Shown here: one piece after another, positions 46,701-51,960 of the stretch
How the letters are laid out: every line of letters starts with the position of its first letter
Numbering within the stretch: position 1 is the stretch's first letter
Source: Atriophallophorus winterbourni
Taxonomy: Eukaryota; Platyhelminthes; Trematoda; Plagiorchiida; Microphallidae
Reading direction: 5' to 3'
DNA: 64,000 nt
Assembly: GCA_013407085.1 (NCBI GenBank)
Contig: JACCGJ010016507.1
Coordinates: 108,985 to 172,984 of the forward strand
Translations under genes and position numbers: made by a program
Notes under the pieces: model-generated
What the model was told of the DNA's origin: nothing
Seen by the model: only the letters and a program-made list of their open reading frames with translations
Database searches by the model: none

Positions 46701-47525
46701 TACGGATAATCTCTTGGCGTCGTGATCGTCGAAGATTTCTAATAGACAAAAAGAAAAAAACGTTTTGACAGTGGTGGGTGTTTCTCTGCAGCTTTCCACC
46801 AAAATAAATCCTTGACGCTCGATTGGCTCGTTAGCCAAATACAGTCATGTGCAAACTGAACTGAACTGAATTGAACTTTAATCAATTTTAACGCGTTACA
46901 AATTCATTATTCATTCAAGTCCAATACCCAAGTCACCCACCGCATATATTGAGCGAGGAAACATCATTTACCTATAATATGCGATGCGAAAATATGTCAG
47001 GTATTAGAGATCTGCCAGTACAATCAACGCAAGTATGCAAGAAGCTGCAGTTTGAATGCGAGTGTTATCCAATTTAAAGCACCTGAAACACTAATTAAAC
47101 ATACACCGATGCATTAATCTAAAAGACACGTTTAGCAATGTTAACCGGTTAGTGTCAAGTGACTCAACTTCTGATTTTGAATCAACTATTAAGAAATCAT
47201 CGATTCATCTTGTTTAAACAATTATAAATATTTTTGCCTATGATCTGACGCTGTGGTTATTGTAAAACTAATGAAGTTTGCAAGTAATCTAATCGCATAA
47301 TTCAGTTTTATTCAATATCTAAAAACATGTTAGGTTGTTGCGAATACGCAAGCAGGTTGTATAAATAAAACTCACATATGGGAGAGATTTAGAGCCTTCT
47401 CTCTGAAATAAATGTTTCACATCTCCAGATAGCGATTTGAAATCATATTTGTTCTTATTCTGTCTGACTTCATCGCTGTGAATCAAGGAAATCATCAATA
47501 AAATGTAAACGATCTTCGGCAGCAT
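4639..47525 (-). CDS. CACNA2D: Voltage-gated calcium channel alpha2/delta subunit, 27 coding exons, 3' end missing
   Basis: Auxiliary extracellular subunit of high-voltage-activated calcium channels, normally GPI- or membrane-anchored, which raises channel surface density. I assembled 27 minus-strand exons with matching splice phases, giving 1,095 uninterrupted codons. Domain order: signal peptide (residues 1-17), VWA_N helices (about 50-110), VWA domain (about 223-410) with MIDAS D231-T-S-G-S, Cache-like segments (about 425-620), a Thr/Ser-rich insert with RDKR at 683-686 (620-780), and the VGCC_alpha2 region (about 790 onward) with the conserved [12 protein letters not shown] and CEP motifs. 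The C-terminal cysteine cluster and anchor are absent and probably lie left of base 1. Introns run from 37 nt to about 4.2 kb and hold most of the repeats described here. The family call is firm from collinear similarity along the whole length; individual exon ends are inferred by eye. Confidence 0.9.
4925..5110 (-). repeat. Degenerate family A hammerhead remnant with upstream flank
   Basis: Minus strand: GGTTGGTCGTACTAAGGTCA ... GATCCTGCTGTCCCTGCC, a ruined core (CTACTTAGAG...CGAAGCCGGTC), then GTGTGTGATGGATATGCAAG. Order and flanks match the family; the core is dead. Intron 26. Confidence 0.5.
5160..5290 (-). repeat. Degenerate family A hammerhead remnant
   Basis: Minus str: CACTGTTGCAAAGCATACGG, then ATGCTGATCGTATTG, core CGATGAATAAATGCAGCACA, AAGCCAGTCGTGTGG and GGGAAATGCATTCAA. 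It aligns along its length with the 58.3 kb copy. Adjacent to and in the same orientation as the 4.9 kb remnant, about 250 bp apart. Confidence 0.5.
6012..6082 (-). CDS. CACNA2D: alpha2/delta exon 26
   Basis: Phase 0 to 2, 71 nt. [17 protein letters not shown] aligns with IGRFFGEIDPSLMRHLV, a signature of the VGCC_alpha2 domain. Confidence 0.95.
6083..6940 (-). other. alpha2/delta intron 25, no internal feature
   Basis: Plain AT-rich intron; no repeat or ORF recognised. Confidence 0.6.
6941..7086 (-). CDS. CACNA2D: alpha2/delta exon 25
   Basis: Phase 1 to 0, acceptor CTTTTCAG and donor [23 protein letters not shown] aligns with CVILDDGGFLLMAN, and two cysteines precede it as in the family. 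Confidence 0.95.
7502..7938 (-). CDS. CACNA2D: alpha2/delta exon 24 (VGCC_alpha2 region)
   Basis: Open for 145 codons, phase 2 to 1, acceptor GATTTAG, weak donor GGAG/GTTGGT. The start ([18 protein letters not shown]) fits the family's ENPETYEDSFYKRS region. An additional short intron of about 110 nt (between AATGCGACTC/GTACTT and CTTGGCAG) would also keep frame and may be real, because the middle is unusually hydrophobic and tyrosine-rich. Both flanking exons match in phase. Confidence 0.7.
8955..9040 (+). ncRNA. Hammerhead ribozyme motif, family A
   Basis: Flank GCGCATGCGGATCCTAATCT, then CTGATGA (8,989-8,995), GAAA (9,009-9,012), self-complementary ACCGGT (9,012-9,017) and C at the cleavage site. 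Helix II has one mismatch compared with the 58.3 kb copy. The 3' flank GTGCATGCAAAT is shared with other copies. Confidence 0.65.
9240..11900 (+). mobile_element. CR1/SR1-like LINE copy, many frameshifts
   Basis: Endonuclease remnants ([14 protein letters not shown], then [12 protein letters not shown]) near 9,300-9,450 and [17 protein letters not shown] sequence to 9,700. Reverse transcriptase: [15 protein letters not shown] (10,050), [12 protein letters not shown] (10,510), FADDIKI (10,960). The C-terminal [21 protein letters not shown] block lies at 11,240-11,320. Intron 23 of the alpha2/delta gene, opposite strand. Confidence 0.85.
11589..11722 (+). repeat. Tandem duplication, period about 77 bp
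   Basis: The block starting GAAGAAATTACACGCTCGGA and ending CTCGATGAGTATATGA occurs at 11,589-11,650 and again from 11,666, differing by a few substitutions and a small indel. It lies just 3' of the LINE coding remnant, probably in its 3' UTR. Confidence 0.8.
12148..12319 (-). CDS. CACNA2D: alpha2/delta exon 23 (VGCC_alpha2 region)
   Basis: Phase 1 to 2, acceptor TAGTTTTCAG and donor [30 protein letters not shown] aligns with VKARFVVTDGGITRVYPKE. A longer frame on the same strand overlaps it but does not splice. Confidence 0.9.
12508..12560 (-). ncRNA. Hammerhead 3' half, family A, truncated
   Basis: Minus strand: CAAACAGCACGAAACCGGTC followed by TTGTGTATGTGATGGGAATG, matching the 58.3 kb core and the shared downstream flank. 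The 5' half of the core is missing. Confidence 0.6.
12561..14604 (-). other. Most of alpha2/delta intron 22
   Basis: Apart from the hammerhead half at its 3' side and the weak inverted repeat at 13.1-13.3 kb, I see nothing I can name. Confidence 0.5.
13131..13327. repeat. Weak inverted repeat, about 200 bp
   Basis: ATTAGCGATA...AAACCAC on the left pairs with GTGGTTTTCGCCTATCGCTAAT on the right. The matched blocks are short (10 and 7 bp), so this may be chance. The enclosed sequence is slightly GC-richer than the surrounding intron. Confidence 0.3.
14605..15120 (-). CDS. CACNA2D: alpha2/delta exon 22 (mucin-like insert, RDKR site)
   Basis: The largest exon, 516 nt, phase 1 to 1. It encodes about 170 residues dominated by Thr/Ser/Glu in two blocks (about 625-665 and 730-760). 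Several N-glycosylation sequons lie between them, and a basic R-D-K-R site is at residues 683-686. [11 protein letters not shown] probably corresponds to the family's FEESGYTFIAP. The start was set by phase at GATATTGCAG; the open frame extends further upstream. The Thr-rich expansion has no counterpart that I know of in vertebrate subunits. Confidence 0.85.
15390..16060 (+). mobile_element. RTE-type LINE 3' fragment
   Basis: Starts around [15 protein letters not shown] (15,425) and continues past a shifted frame with [20 protein letters not shown]. An open frame from 15,676 then reads [20 protein letters not shown]. This is the C-terminal region of RTE-like reverse transcriptases; no catalytic domain is left. 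A short AAC-rich run follows at about 15,993-16,010. Confidence 0.75.
16376..16479 (-). CDS. CACNA2D: alpha2/delta exon 21
   Basis: Phase 2 to 1, acceptor CTCGTTCAG and donor [28 protein letters not shown] aligns with LALVLPTYSFYYIKAKLEE. Confidence 0.9.
16480..18102 (-). other. alpha2/delta intron 20, no internal feature
   Basis: AT-rich. A 65-nt frame at about 16,695-16,759 ([18 protein letters not shown]) has a good GTGAGT donor, but its phase does not fit exon 20. Confidence 0.5.
18103..18164 (-). CDS. CACNA2D: alpha2/delta exon 20
   Basis: Phase 0 to 2; product [14 protein letters not shown] aligns with the [21 protein letters not shown] block. The intron separating it from exon 19 is only 37 nt (GTAAGT...TTCAG), a schistosome-type micro-intron. 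Confidence 0.85.
18165..18201 (-). other. 37-nt micro-intron
   Basis: GTAAGT...CTTTCAGCC...TTCAG between alpha2/delta exons 19 and 20. Both exons are in phase 0 across it. Introns this short are known from schistosome genes. Confidence 0.8.
18202..18273 (-). CDS. CACNA2D: alpha2/delta exon 19
   Basis: Phase 0 to 0, 24 codons, acceptor TTTTGGCAG and donor [32 protein letters not shown] aligns with [20 protein letters not shown]. Confidence 0.95.
18274..19892 (-). other. alpha2/delta intron 18, no internal feature
   Basis: Slightly GC-richer stretch at 19.0-19.6 kb without an ORF over 61 codons; nothing recognised. Confidence 0.5.
19893..19967 (-). CDS. CACNA2D: alpha2/delta exon 18
   Basis: Phase 0 to 0, 25 codons, acceptor GATTTTAG and donor AAG/GTAAAT. 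It encodes [18 protein letters not shown], matching PVTLDFLDAELENDIKVE. Confidence 0.9.
20576..20860 (+). repeat. 241-bp hammerhead-bounded unit (retrozyme/satellite-like)
   Basis: A direct repeat TAGTGGTGTGTAAGTG(N)3CGGATGTGAGCA...CACATTA occurs at 20,576-20,613 and 20,817-20,854 with three mismatches, period 241. Its first copy begins two bases before the ribozyme cleavage point; the second follows a hammerhead core. One monomer thus spans cleavage site to cleavage site (about 20,578-20,818). Confidence 0.75.
20765..20835 (+). ncRNA. Hammerhead motif, family A, core with two substitutions
   Basis: CGAATGA stands where CTGATGA is expected (20,789-20,795). It is followed by CGGTAAACAGCCA, GAAA (20,809-20,812), ACCGGT (20,812-20,817) and A at the cleavage position. 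Flanks match the intact minus-strand copy at 34.1 kb. The core changes should abolish activity. Confidence 0.6.
21164..21238 (-). CDS. CACNA2D: alpha2/delta exon 17 (Cache-like)
   Basis: Phase 0 to 0, 25 codons. [20 protein letters not shown] aligns closely with [20 protein letters not shown], one of the best conserved blocks in the family. Confidence 0.95.
21239..23069 (-). other. alpha2/delta intron 16
   Basis: Contains a 37-codon minus-strand frame at about 21,559-21,669 ([20 protein letters not shown]) with no acceptor; otherwise nothing recognised. Confidence 0.45.
23070..23147 (-). CDS. CACNA2D: alpha2/delta exon 16
   Basis: Twenty-six codons, phase 0 to 0, acceptor TTATTTCAG and donor [28 protein letters not shown] aligns with [20 protein letters not shown], the first Cache-type strand and helix. 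Confidence 0.9.
23604..24122. repeat. Foldback element with 40-bp inverted ends
   Basis: CAGCTTAAGGTAGTATGGTC GATATCGATGTTGGTTAAGG (23,604-23,643) is the imperfect reverse complement of 24,083-24,122 (...TTGACCAACATCGACATCGACC...AGCTTAAG). The 440-bp interior has no recognisable coding. Possibly a MITE-like or foldback element. Intron 15. Confidence 0.55.
24363..24410 (-). CDS. CACNA2D: alpha2/delta exon 15
   Basis: A 48-nt exon, phase 0 to 0, with a strong TTTTTTCCAG acceptor and ACA/GTGAGT donor. [16 protein letters not shown] aligns with the family's LGLVITGTLPVFNIT. Confidence 0.85.
25322..25495 (+). other. Exon-like ORF, 57 codons, plus strand
   Basis: ATG-initiated frame ([16 protein letters not shown] ... 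[14 protein letters not shown]) that reaches a canonical donor at TACAA/GTGAGT. Balanced amino-acid composition for this AT-rich DNA. No recognisable domain. It could be the first exon of a small nested gene in intron 14 or chance. Confidence 0.25.
25800..26880 (+). mobile_element. CR1-like LINE reverse transcriptase fragment
   Basis: The first 117 codons are open ([18 protein letters not shown], then [15 protein letters not shown]). Frameshifted pieces follow: [24 protein letters not shown], and the VFADDTKL-like block at about 26,620. Intron 14 of the alpha2/delta gene. Confidence 0.8.
27176..27286 (-). CDS. CACNA2D: alpha2/delta exon 14
   Basis: Thirty-seven codons, phase 0 to 0, acceptor TTTCCCAG. 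The product begins [19 protein letters not shown], aligning with EYLDVLGRPMVLAGDKAKQ. The donor AAT/GTAGGC is weak, but the frame beyond it loses similarity. Confidence 0.8.
27696..27902 (-). other. Exon-like ORF ending at an AATAAA, minus strand
   Basis: 68-codon frame ([20 protein letters not shown] ... [17 protein letters not shown]) whose TAA stop overlaps AATAAA. It lies between alpha2/delta exons 13 and 14 on the same strand. An alternative terminal exon is conceivable, but the only phase-compatible acceptor (GATAAAG) is poor. Confidence 0.2.
28908..28947 (-). CDS. CACNA2D: alpha2/delta exon 13
   Basis: A 40-nt exon, phase 2 to 0, acceptor ATTACAG and donor ATGAAG/GTAAGG. It encodes [13 protein letters not shown], aligning with the family's YYYEIPSIGAIRINTQ at the end of the VWA domain. 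Confidence 0.8.
29402..29653 (-). other. 83-residue hydrophobic ORF in intron 12
   Basis: Complete ATG-to-stop frame with an N-terminal hydrophobic segment ([20 protein letters not shown]) and a C-terminal one ([17 protein letters not shown]). Not recognised. Same strand as the host gene. Confidence 0.25.
30437..30519 (-). CDS. CACNA2D: alpha2/delta exon 12 (VWA)
   Basis: Phase 0 to 2. It encodes [13 protein letters not shown]...RGICRHQG, matching the family's VRVFTFSVGQ...MACENKG. Two GT donors sit 4 nt apart (GGGTACGTACTG); only the second joins in frame to exon 13. Confidence 0.85.
30656..30781 (-). CDS. CACNA2D: alpha2/delta exon 11 (VWA)
   Basis: Phase 0 to 0, 42 codons, acceptor TGTTCTAG and donor AAC/GTGAGT. 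It encodes [20 protein letters not shown], the family's CNKIIMLFTDGG strand. It includes an N-I-T glycosylation site. Confidence 0.95.
30782..32440 (-). other. Right part of alpha2/delta intron 10, no clear feature
   Basis: GC-richer patch at 31.7-32.0 kb with a 105-codon minus frame that lacks coding character; possibly an old repeat. Confidence 0.4.
32457..32542. mobile_element. 86-bp palindrome-derived insertion with 14-bp target-site duplication
   Basis: A perfect 19-bp inverted repeat (AAGGAATTTGAGTGCAA and its complement around TCAC) is followed by TATGAATACACGATCGGCCC, the same right flank as the 58.8 kb palindrome. It is bounded by identical GAGGGTTCAGTACA repeats at 32,443-32,456 and 32,543-32,556. 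Confidence 0.85.
32802..33065 (-). other. 87-residue hydrophobic ORF in intron 10
   Basis: Frame with two probable membrane segments ([18 protein letters not shown] and [17 protein letters not shown]) and a plausible donor GCT/GTAGGT. Not recognised. Same strand as the host gene, so a separate gene here would interleave with alpha2/delta exons. Confidence 0.2.
33195..33284 (-). CDS. CACNA2D: alpha2/delta exon 10 (VWA)
   Basis: Phase 0 to 0, 30 codons, acceptor CCTTTTAG and donor CAG/GTAGGT. The product ends [20 protein letters not shown], matching the family's [20 protein letters not shown] helix. Confidence 0.95.
33366..33464 (-). CDS. CACNA2D: alpha2/delta exon 9 (VWA)
   Basis: Phase 0 to 0, 33 codons, acceptor TTTTGGCAG and donor AAT/GTAAGC. 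The product ends [13 protein letters not shown], matching the family's CFQHLVQANVRNKK. Confidence 0.9.
33561..33660 (-). CDS. CACNA2D: alpha2/delta exon 8 (MIDAS)
   Basis: Phase 2 to 0. With the preceding exon it completes the metal-ion-dependent adhesion site D-T-S-G-S (231-235). The following LKIA...[11 protein letters not shown] matches the family helix and second strand. Only 93 nt separate it from exon 7. Confidence 0.95.
33754..33804 (-). CDS. CACNA2D: alpha2/delta exon 7 (start of VWA domain)
   Basis: Phase 2 to 2, acceptor TTTCTAG and donor GACAC/GTATGT. It encodes [16 protein letters not shown], the first VWA beta strand, ending on D231, the first MIDAS residue. Confidence 0.9.
34071..34275 (-). 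ncRNA. Hammerhead motif, family A, plus hairpin block in inverted orientation
   Basis: On the minus strand: CTGATGA (34,124-34,118), helix II GGC-AAACA-GCC with a C-A closing mismatch, GAAA, ACCGGT (34,101-34,096) and A at the cleavage site. The adjoining 34,154-34,275 block matches 20,620-20,740 but lies in the opposite orientation relative to the ribozyme. Confidence 0.65.
35351..35402 (-). ncRNA. Hammerhead 3' half, family A, truncated
   Basis: Minus strand: AGCCAGAAACCGGTAGTGGA, then GGATGTGAGCAACACAT, identical in layout to the 20.8 kb copy. The CTGATGA half is absent. Confidence 0.6.
35513..35567 (-). CDS. CACNA2D: alpha2/delta exon 6 (gabapentin-motif position)
   Basis: Phase 1 to 2, between CTATTAG and CCGTG/GTGAGT. 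The product [18 protein letters not shown] aligns with the family block ending DVRRRPWY. The RRR triplet that forms the drug-binding motif in vertebrate alpha2/delta-1 and -2 is RQT here. Confidence 0.9.
36470..37385 (-). mobile_element. CR1-like LINE 3' fragment
   Basis: Nucleotide-level relative of the 41-43 kb copy, for example CACCAGGCAAGGAGAGTCCA versus CCATGCAAGGAGAATCCA at the 3' end. It covers the C-terminal half of the RT with many stops. Intron 5 of the alpha2/delta gene. Confidence 0.8.
37622..37741 (-). CDS. CACNA2D: alpha2/delta exon 5
   Basis: Phase 1 to 1, acceptor TTTGATCAG and donor CCCAG/GTAATA. The product ([14 protein letters not shown], then GIFRVFP) matches the family's NWTSALDEVFKKNR...GLARYYP block. 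A longer unrelated reading frame overlaps it and hides it from simple ORF calling. Confidence 0.9.
37930..38425 (-). mobile_element. Penelope-like element 3' fragment (GIY-YIG end)
   Basis: Reads [20 protein letters not shown], then [18 protein letters not shown] and an ending about 38,080. This is the C-terminal part of a GIY-YIG endonuclease as fused to Penelope reverse transcriptases. Downstream on the same strand is a hammerhead motif (separate entry). Intron 4 of the alpha2/delta gene. Confidence 0.8.
37985..38042 (-). ncRNA. Hammerhead ribozyme motif, family B (Penelope-associated)
   Basis: On the minus strand: CTGATGA (38,031-38,025), a 6-bp stem GTCATC/GATGAC, then GAAA and the self-complementary ACGT with A at the cleavage position. 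One extra U precedes helix II, and helix I is short and imperfect. It lies just 3' of the Penelope ORF end, where hammerheads are known to occur in these elements. Confidence 0.6.
38400..38770 (+). mobile_element. Penelope-like element fragment (linker plus GIY-YIG)
   Basis: Frame 38,374-38,925 reads [19 protein letters not shown], then [20 protein letters not shown] and [15 protein letters not shown]. The linker motif and the GIY-YIG variant (VYKTTC...YIGQTG) are intact. It is head-to-head with the minus-strand fragment; the two overlap in the GIY-YIG segment but differ at about a third of residues. Confidence 0.82.
39130..39265 (-). CDS. CACNA2D: alpha2/delta exon 4
   Basis: Phase 0 to 1, acceptor TTAACAG and donor G/GTAAGC. 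It encodes [14 protein letters not shown] and then [12 protein letters not shown], matching the family's VVYYNAKDDLDP and AAVHIPTDIYEG blocks just before the VWA core. Confidence 0.9.
39266..40213 (-). other. alpha2/delta intron 3, no internal feature
   Basis: No ORF or repeat recognised. Confidence 0.55.
40214..40273 (-). CDS. CACNA2D: alpha2/delta exon 3
   Basis: Twenty codons, phase 0 to 0, between TTCTTCACAG and ACT/GTAAGC. The product ([13 protein letters not shown]) continues the VWA_N region. It was accepted because splice sites and phase fit on both sides; similarity alone would not identify it. Confidence 0.65.
40990..43190 (-). mobile_element. CR1-like LINE, best preserved RT copy
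   Basis: One reading frame carries the RT from 42,807 to 41,158 with only two stops. The first is at about 42,178, where the family has a leucine before DISKAFDRV; the second is at about 41,528, where it has a glutamate in [10 protein letters not shown]. The catalytic FADD lies at about 41,920. A 1-nt deletion near 42,812 separates the upstream KLLYKI block. The 3' end, at about 40,990, is a TTCAAGGATTTATGG-type tail shared with 54.8 kb. Intron 2 of the alpha2/delta gene. Confidence 0.88.
43200..46079 (-). other. Parts of alpha2/delta introns 1 and 2 flanking exon 2
   Basis: AT-rich. The hydrophobic 120-codon frame at 43,956-44,318 is very AT-biased and has no splice context; nothing else recognised. 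Confidence 0.5.
44400..44522 (-). CDS. CACNA2D: alpha2/delta exon 2 (VWA_N helix region)
   Basis: Forty-one codons between a TTTTCAG acceptor and a CAT/GTAAGT donor, phase 0 to 0. The product is a charged amphipathic helix ([14 protein letters not shown]) ending in an N-R-S glycosylation site, as in the region before the VWA domain in this family. Confidence 0.75.
46080..46880 (+). mobile_element. SR1/CR1 LINE 3' end with TGAAC-repeat tail
   Basis: The 120-codon frame at 46,153-46,515 encodes [15 protein letters not shown], then [20 protein letters not shown], the characteristic C-terminus of CR1-clade proteins. The 3' UTR ends in (TGAAC)n-like sequence at about 46,855-46,877, as CR1-type elements end in short tandem repeats. 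The frame is clean, so this may be a relatively young insertion. Intron 1 of the alpha2/delta gene. Confidence 0.85.
47376..47525 (-). CDS. CACNA2D: alpha2/delta exon 1 (signal peptide)
   Basis: Fifty codons from the first ATG, with a hydrophobic core ([13 protein letters not shown]) followed by an acidic/basic stretch, typical of a cleaved signal peptide. The open frame continues upstream to a TTG at 47,549 but no earlier ATG lies in it. Ends in phase 0 at a CATAT/GTGAGT donor. Transcription start and 5' UTR are not visible. Confidence 0.75.
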
Positions 47526-47549
47526 CGAATTTAATTTATTCGATGGCAA

Positions 47550-49539
47550 CCTTGGATTGAATTAGAGTTCAACACGTTAGAATATTAAAACAAAAATAAC
47601 AACAAACAACTTAAACAAACAAATAATAAATATAATTAATTAAAATTGAAGGTTACCATCTTAAATCGATTTCGAATTTTTTATTTCGTATATCATGCGA
47701 TATACATTATTCGTGAAGGTAATTTGAAGTGTGAGGTACCTAGCACTCCTAAAGAAGGCCGATGACATTAGGTTTTGTGGTAGTTGAAAGTCATATAGAA
47801 TATCGTCAAAAGGAAAGTTACTAACATTTTTAAGGTACGAGCTTCCGAAGGACACCTATTTACAAAACTTTGTCTTTGTATTTGTAATAATTGGTGGGGG
47901 TCTAACAGATAGTGCGTAAATACTTACCGTTGTTATCCGCGACATCAGTAAGTTGTTCGTTGTGTGACTCAGCAACAACTGCTTGTTAAGTTATTAATTG
48001 GAGGCGGTCGCCGAAATGGGATCATCATTTAACTTTGTGCAAACAATTCTTGCGGTTGTAAACGACGTATTGTCTTCAGCGGTGATTTCGAGCTTTTGGA
48101 GCAACAGGGTTATGATATTGCCCGCTGTTAATCATGATGTTTGTTGAGGTAGTTTCAGAAGCTGTTATTATCAATTGCCTATAATCTGGAAGGCCGCACC
48201 ATTAGAACAAAATCTTTAGGGAATTTGACACCTGAACTCATGAACGATATAATGGCGCCCTCTAATTTCAAGGCTTGCATTGCCAGTAGAAATCACTGTT
48301 CCTTTCTGTTGTGAAAAAGTCTAAACTGTAATAATCGTTTCTGCCTCAGTTTCAGATGAAAAATGAGAAGATATTTACAATTGGATTATTAGCGCACAAC
48401 AGTTTTGTTAAATGGACAATATTGAGCTTACTTGTATTGGGCGACGGAATCTCGATCAGATTAGTAAAGTATTGCGTGCTATATTTGCTAAAAAAATTAC
48501 ACATATCAGTAAAATTCGGCAACAATCAATAGGTAAATTTTTTGATTGTAGAAAATTCTTCTGATACTATCGAGTCCAAGTAACAAGGCGGAGTAATAAA
48601 ATCTATGCATTATCATATAATATTTATTAGAACACAAATTCATGAAATTTTCTTCAGGTATTGTTCATTCGCTAATGCCCGAAGCACATTTTTTTGAATG
48701 AGACTCGTCGTGCAGCAATCTCACAACTCACAAAACTGTACTCACTGCATTTATTGCTACGCATTTCTGCGAACAGTACTTGGTATATGGACATCCAGTG
48801 TTTAGAAGGAAATAACCATGAAAACGTACCGTGCTCCCAATATTTCAGCGCCTTTAAAATATAGAACACAATAAATTACTCTTTGAAGTAATCTAGTTCC
48901 GAAAAACCAGACAAATTAGATTATTTCCGCATCAGAAACACGTGTATTAGAAAACTAAACTACTCACTCATCCACTATGCAAAATCAACACACGCTATTT
49001 TTGATGCACAAATATGTATGTGTTTTGCTCATGGTTGTTGTGCAAATGAAGGAATCGTTCAGACTTAGTGATGATGCTAATGAGATTCAATTTGATTTTA
49101 ATGATATAAAAAGCATATAAGTTTACAAAATCTGCTAAATAAAATGGAAACTACGAATAATATAACAAGCATAAACAAGATTTGGTAACTTACTGAATCA
49201 GTCAAATATGCAAAGGGCGAATTTATTTTTAGCGGGATGCCACATGTAAATCCATGGAGTCAAGATGTATAATTTTCTTCGACGACCGGGTTAAGGTTGA
49301 AAAGACATCAAGACTTATATTGTGATGTTTTGAATTGGAGAGTTTTCAACATAAGTAGAACAAACTCCCACGGCATTAATGTCGTCGAAAGTTGAGTCGC
49401 AAGTGAGGGAATGTTAGAGTCAATGTGTTTGCTTTTGTCTTATGACAGAAAATTGATTAAATAAGCATTTTAGAGGCTGATTTGCGGTATTCAAAATATT
49501 GTAAACCAATATCAAATCCCATCGGAGACGACGACGTGG
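47550..49539. other. Upstream region of the alpha2/delta gene
   Basis: Should contain the promoter and 5' UTR. No TATA box, CpG-rich stretch or further exon could be singled out. Confidence 0.4.
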
Positions 49540-51720
49540 ATAATCAAATAAATTCAGGATTTTGATTCGCTCATTGTATAGCTTCCGGCTGATTCCGGCG
49601 ACAAGTTTGTTAGCACAATGTTATCTACTTTGCAATTTTGCAACAATTTTTACCTATTGCGACCATGCTTGTACTGCATATTCCATCGTGTGTCTGATGT
49701 ACGTATTTATAACGGGGGGAATCGTATTTTTTGAGAACCTACCTAGAATACCCTTCAGTAATGAAACTTTCTAAGATGTTTTGTGATAGACGGAGTTGCA
49801 TTGGCTCGACATTCTTAGGTTATTACTTATCAGCACACCCATGTACTTTGTTTCCATAGACCACGAAAGGCTGTATGCACCAAGTAATTATTGGAACTCT
49901 ACAGATTTTCCAACGTTTAACATGCGACACATTTGGAAATTAAAAAAAATAGGCGATTTTGAGGGATCAAACATAGAGGATGTCCAGATCCATCTGAAGC
50001 AGTTAGTAGTCTTCAAGCTTATTTATCCTCGACCGCACTTTGACATCGTTTTATATTTGTTGATAACCTGTATGTCATTGGCATTAATTGTGCGAAGAGG
50101 ATTGGTCGGAGTACGGATCCTTGAAATACCCCACTTGTCACGGCTATGAACTTCGTTTAGAGCACCTTCCACACAGACTTGAACAAGCCGATCCGACAAG
50201 TAATTTTCTAACCAGGCTAGTAGTCGGCCAGTGATACCACAACGTTTTAACTTCTGCTAGCAAATACTGTGGTTTACGCGGTCAAATGCTCTCGACACAT
50301 GAAAGTAACATACAAGGAGTGATCCTCAACGTCGACCGGCTACGAGTCCAATCGTCAATGTTAAGGAAAAGGTTAATACGGCATGAGTATCCCTTTTTGA
50401 AACCGTGTTGCGCTCCGGAAAAAAGATCATTTTCTTCAATGTATGTGCTCAGTTTGTCCGTCAATATCCTTTCGAGCACCATGTATACGGCGAACAACAA
50501 GGTACCAAACCTGTAATTTACGGGCTCCGAACGTGCCTGCGCCTTTGAAAATCGGAGACATTATACCGGGCTTTCAGTCCGTCGGTACGACACTTTAGGA
50601 CAGCGATTGGCAGAATAACTGAGTACGAGGTCCGCATAGGAATTGTACACAATAGTTTAGTATGTTTGAAGTAATTTCATCATAAACAGGAGATTTTCTG
50701 GGATTCAACGATAGTAGTGTTTCCACTACTTCTTCTTTGGTAATGGTTATTGTATCAATTGTACAGTATCCCTGTACCCATTTCTTTAACCACGCTTTCC
50801 TTCGGACAAAATACTGAACATAATATTTTATGAGAACATCCGCGGTGTCAGCTGCATTGTTAGTCATTCCAGAGTGTGCCTGGAGGGCCGCAACTCCTGA
50901 TTGTTCATAATCTGGTAAATGATCTTTGAAATTTACCACAATTTAGACAGTATATCAGCTTAATACTCTATTTTGTTTTCATTATTAAGTTTAATAACAT
51001 GGTTACTAAGTGTTCGAAATGTCCATGCATGCGGTTTCGGTGGTTAACCAGCTAAGGTTTTCCCAAGCCATATTTCGCATTTCAACCCATTTCCGAGTGC
51101 GACTGCGGATTTTAAATTCGAATGCATGTCAACACTGTTTAGGTACGAGTTAGAACTTATTTCCCGGTTAAGCTCGTTCAAAATGATGGACCATTGCCTT
51201 CAAGATGCCCATCGTTAATAAAACTTAGGGTATTTGACAATTTTGATAGGCGTGCCATTCTGATGATTTTTTTGTATCGCTTGTTTGCTCTGCTTGACCT
51301 AGATAGTCGAAATTTAAGACCAAATAGTCGCTCTAACCTAGCGCACAATTTTATGTGATATTTTTGACGGAGTTTTCCTCAGTTGTCAAGATCAGATCGA
51401 GACTTGAAGGCATATATGTCCCTCAGTATCATGTATTGCTTTCCATGGGATTATAAAAGAAATTGTTTTCAAGGAGATGCTGGAAGATGGCAGCAGTGTT
51501 GATCTGAGAAATTTTGTTAGTCTTCAATAGGTTAGGCAGATTAAATTCTCCCATTACCAAGATTCTGATATGATATTTCGAGGAATCAAGCGTAGACTCG
51601 TATTATACAATTTCGGTGCTGCTAGTAGCCGATAAATTTCACCGATTGTGCAATGTTCACCCGTAGTCATTGTCAGCAAGAACCGTAGCGTTTCCTAAAG
51701 CACCAAGTCGGATTCCGTGA
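49540..51720 (-). mobile_element. CR1-like LINE copy, heavily decayed
   Basis: Endonuclease trace GEHCTIGEIYR at about 51,640. An open RT piece at 50,595-50,939 reads NPRKSPVYDEITSNILNYC. Shifted pieces follow for FSGAQHGFKKG (50,400) and for the VTSGVFQGSV block (50,130), and a trace of the C-terminal block lies at about 49,680. Between the two genes of the window. Confidence 0.75.
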
Positions 51721-51885
51721 GTTTTTAATATACCTTGTTGTTATATTCTATGTTGCGAGTTACGATATTTAAATGAATATTTTGTCTGGTGGTTTGTTTT
51801 ATGTTGTGTTTAGTAACTATTAATAACACTACTGAAGATTCTATTCTATAAATCAGCAGAAAAGGAATAGTAGCATATCCCTCAC

Positions 51886-51960
51886 CGTACAGAGAGTTCA
51901 AAATGTTTTGTAACAATCTATTTACACCGTAAACTCCCTCTGTATCATTTCCCAAAACAA
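51886..51960 (-). other. Possible unassigned exon
   Basis: Reads VLGNDTEGVYGVNRLLQNIL between GCAAATAG and CTGTACG/GTGAGG. It could be a further 3' exon of the propeller gene, but no similarity supports that. Confidence 0.22.
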
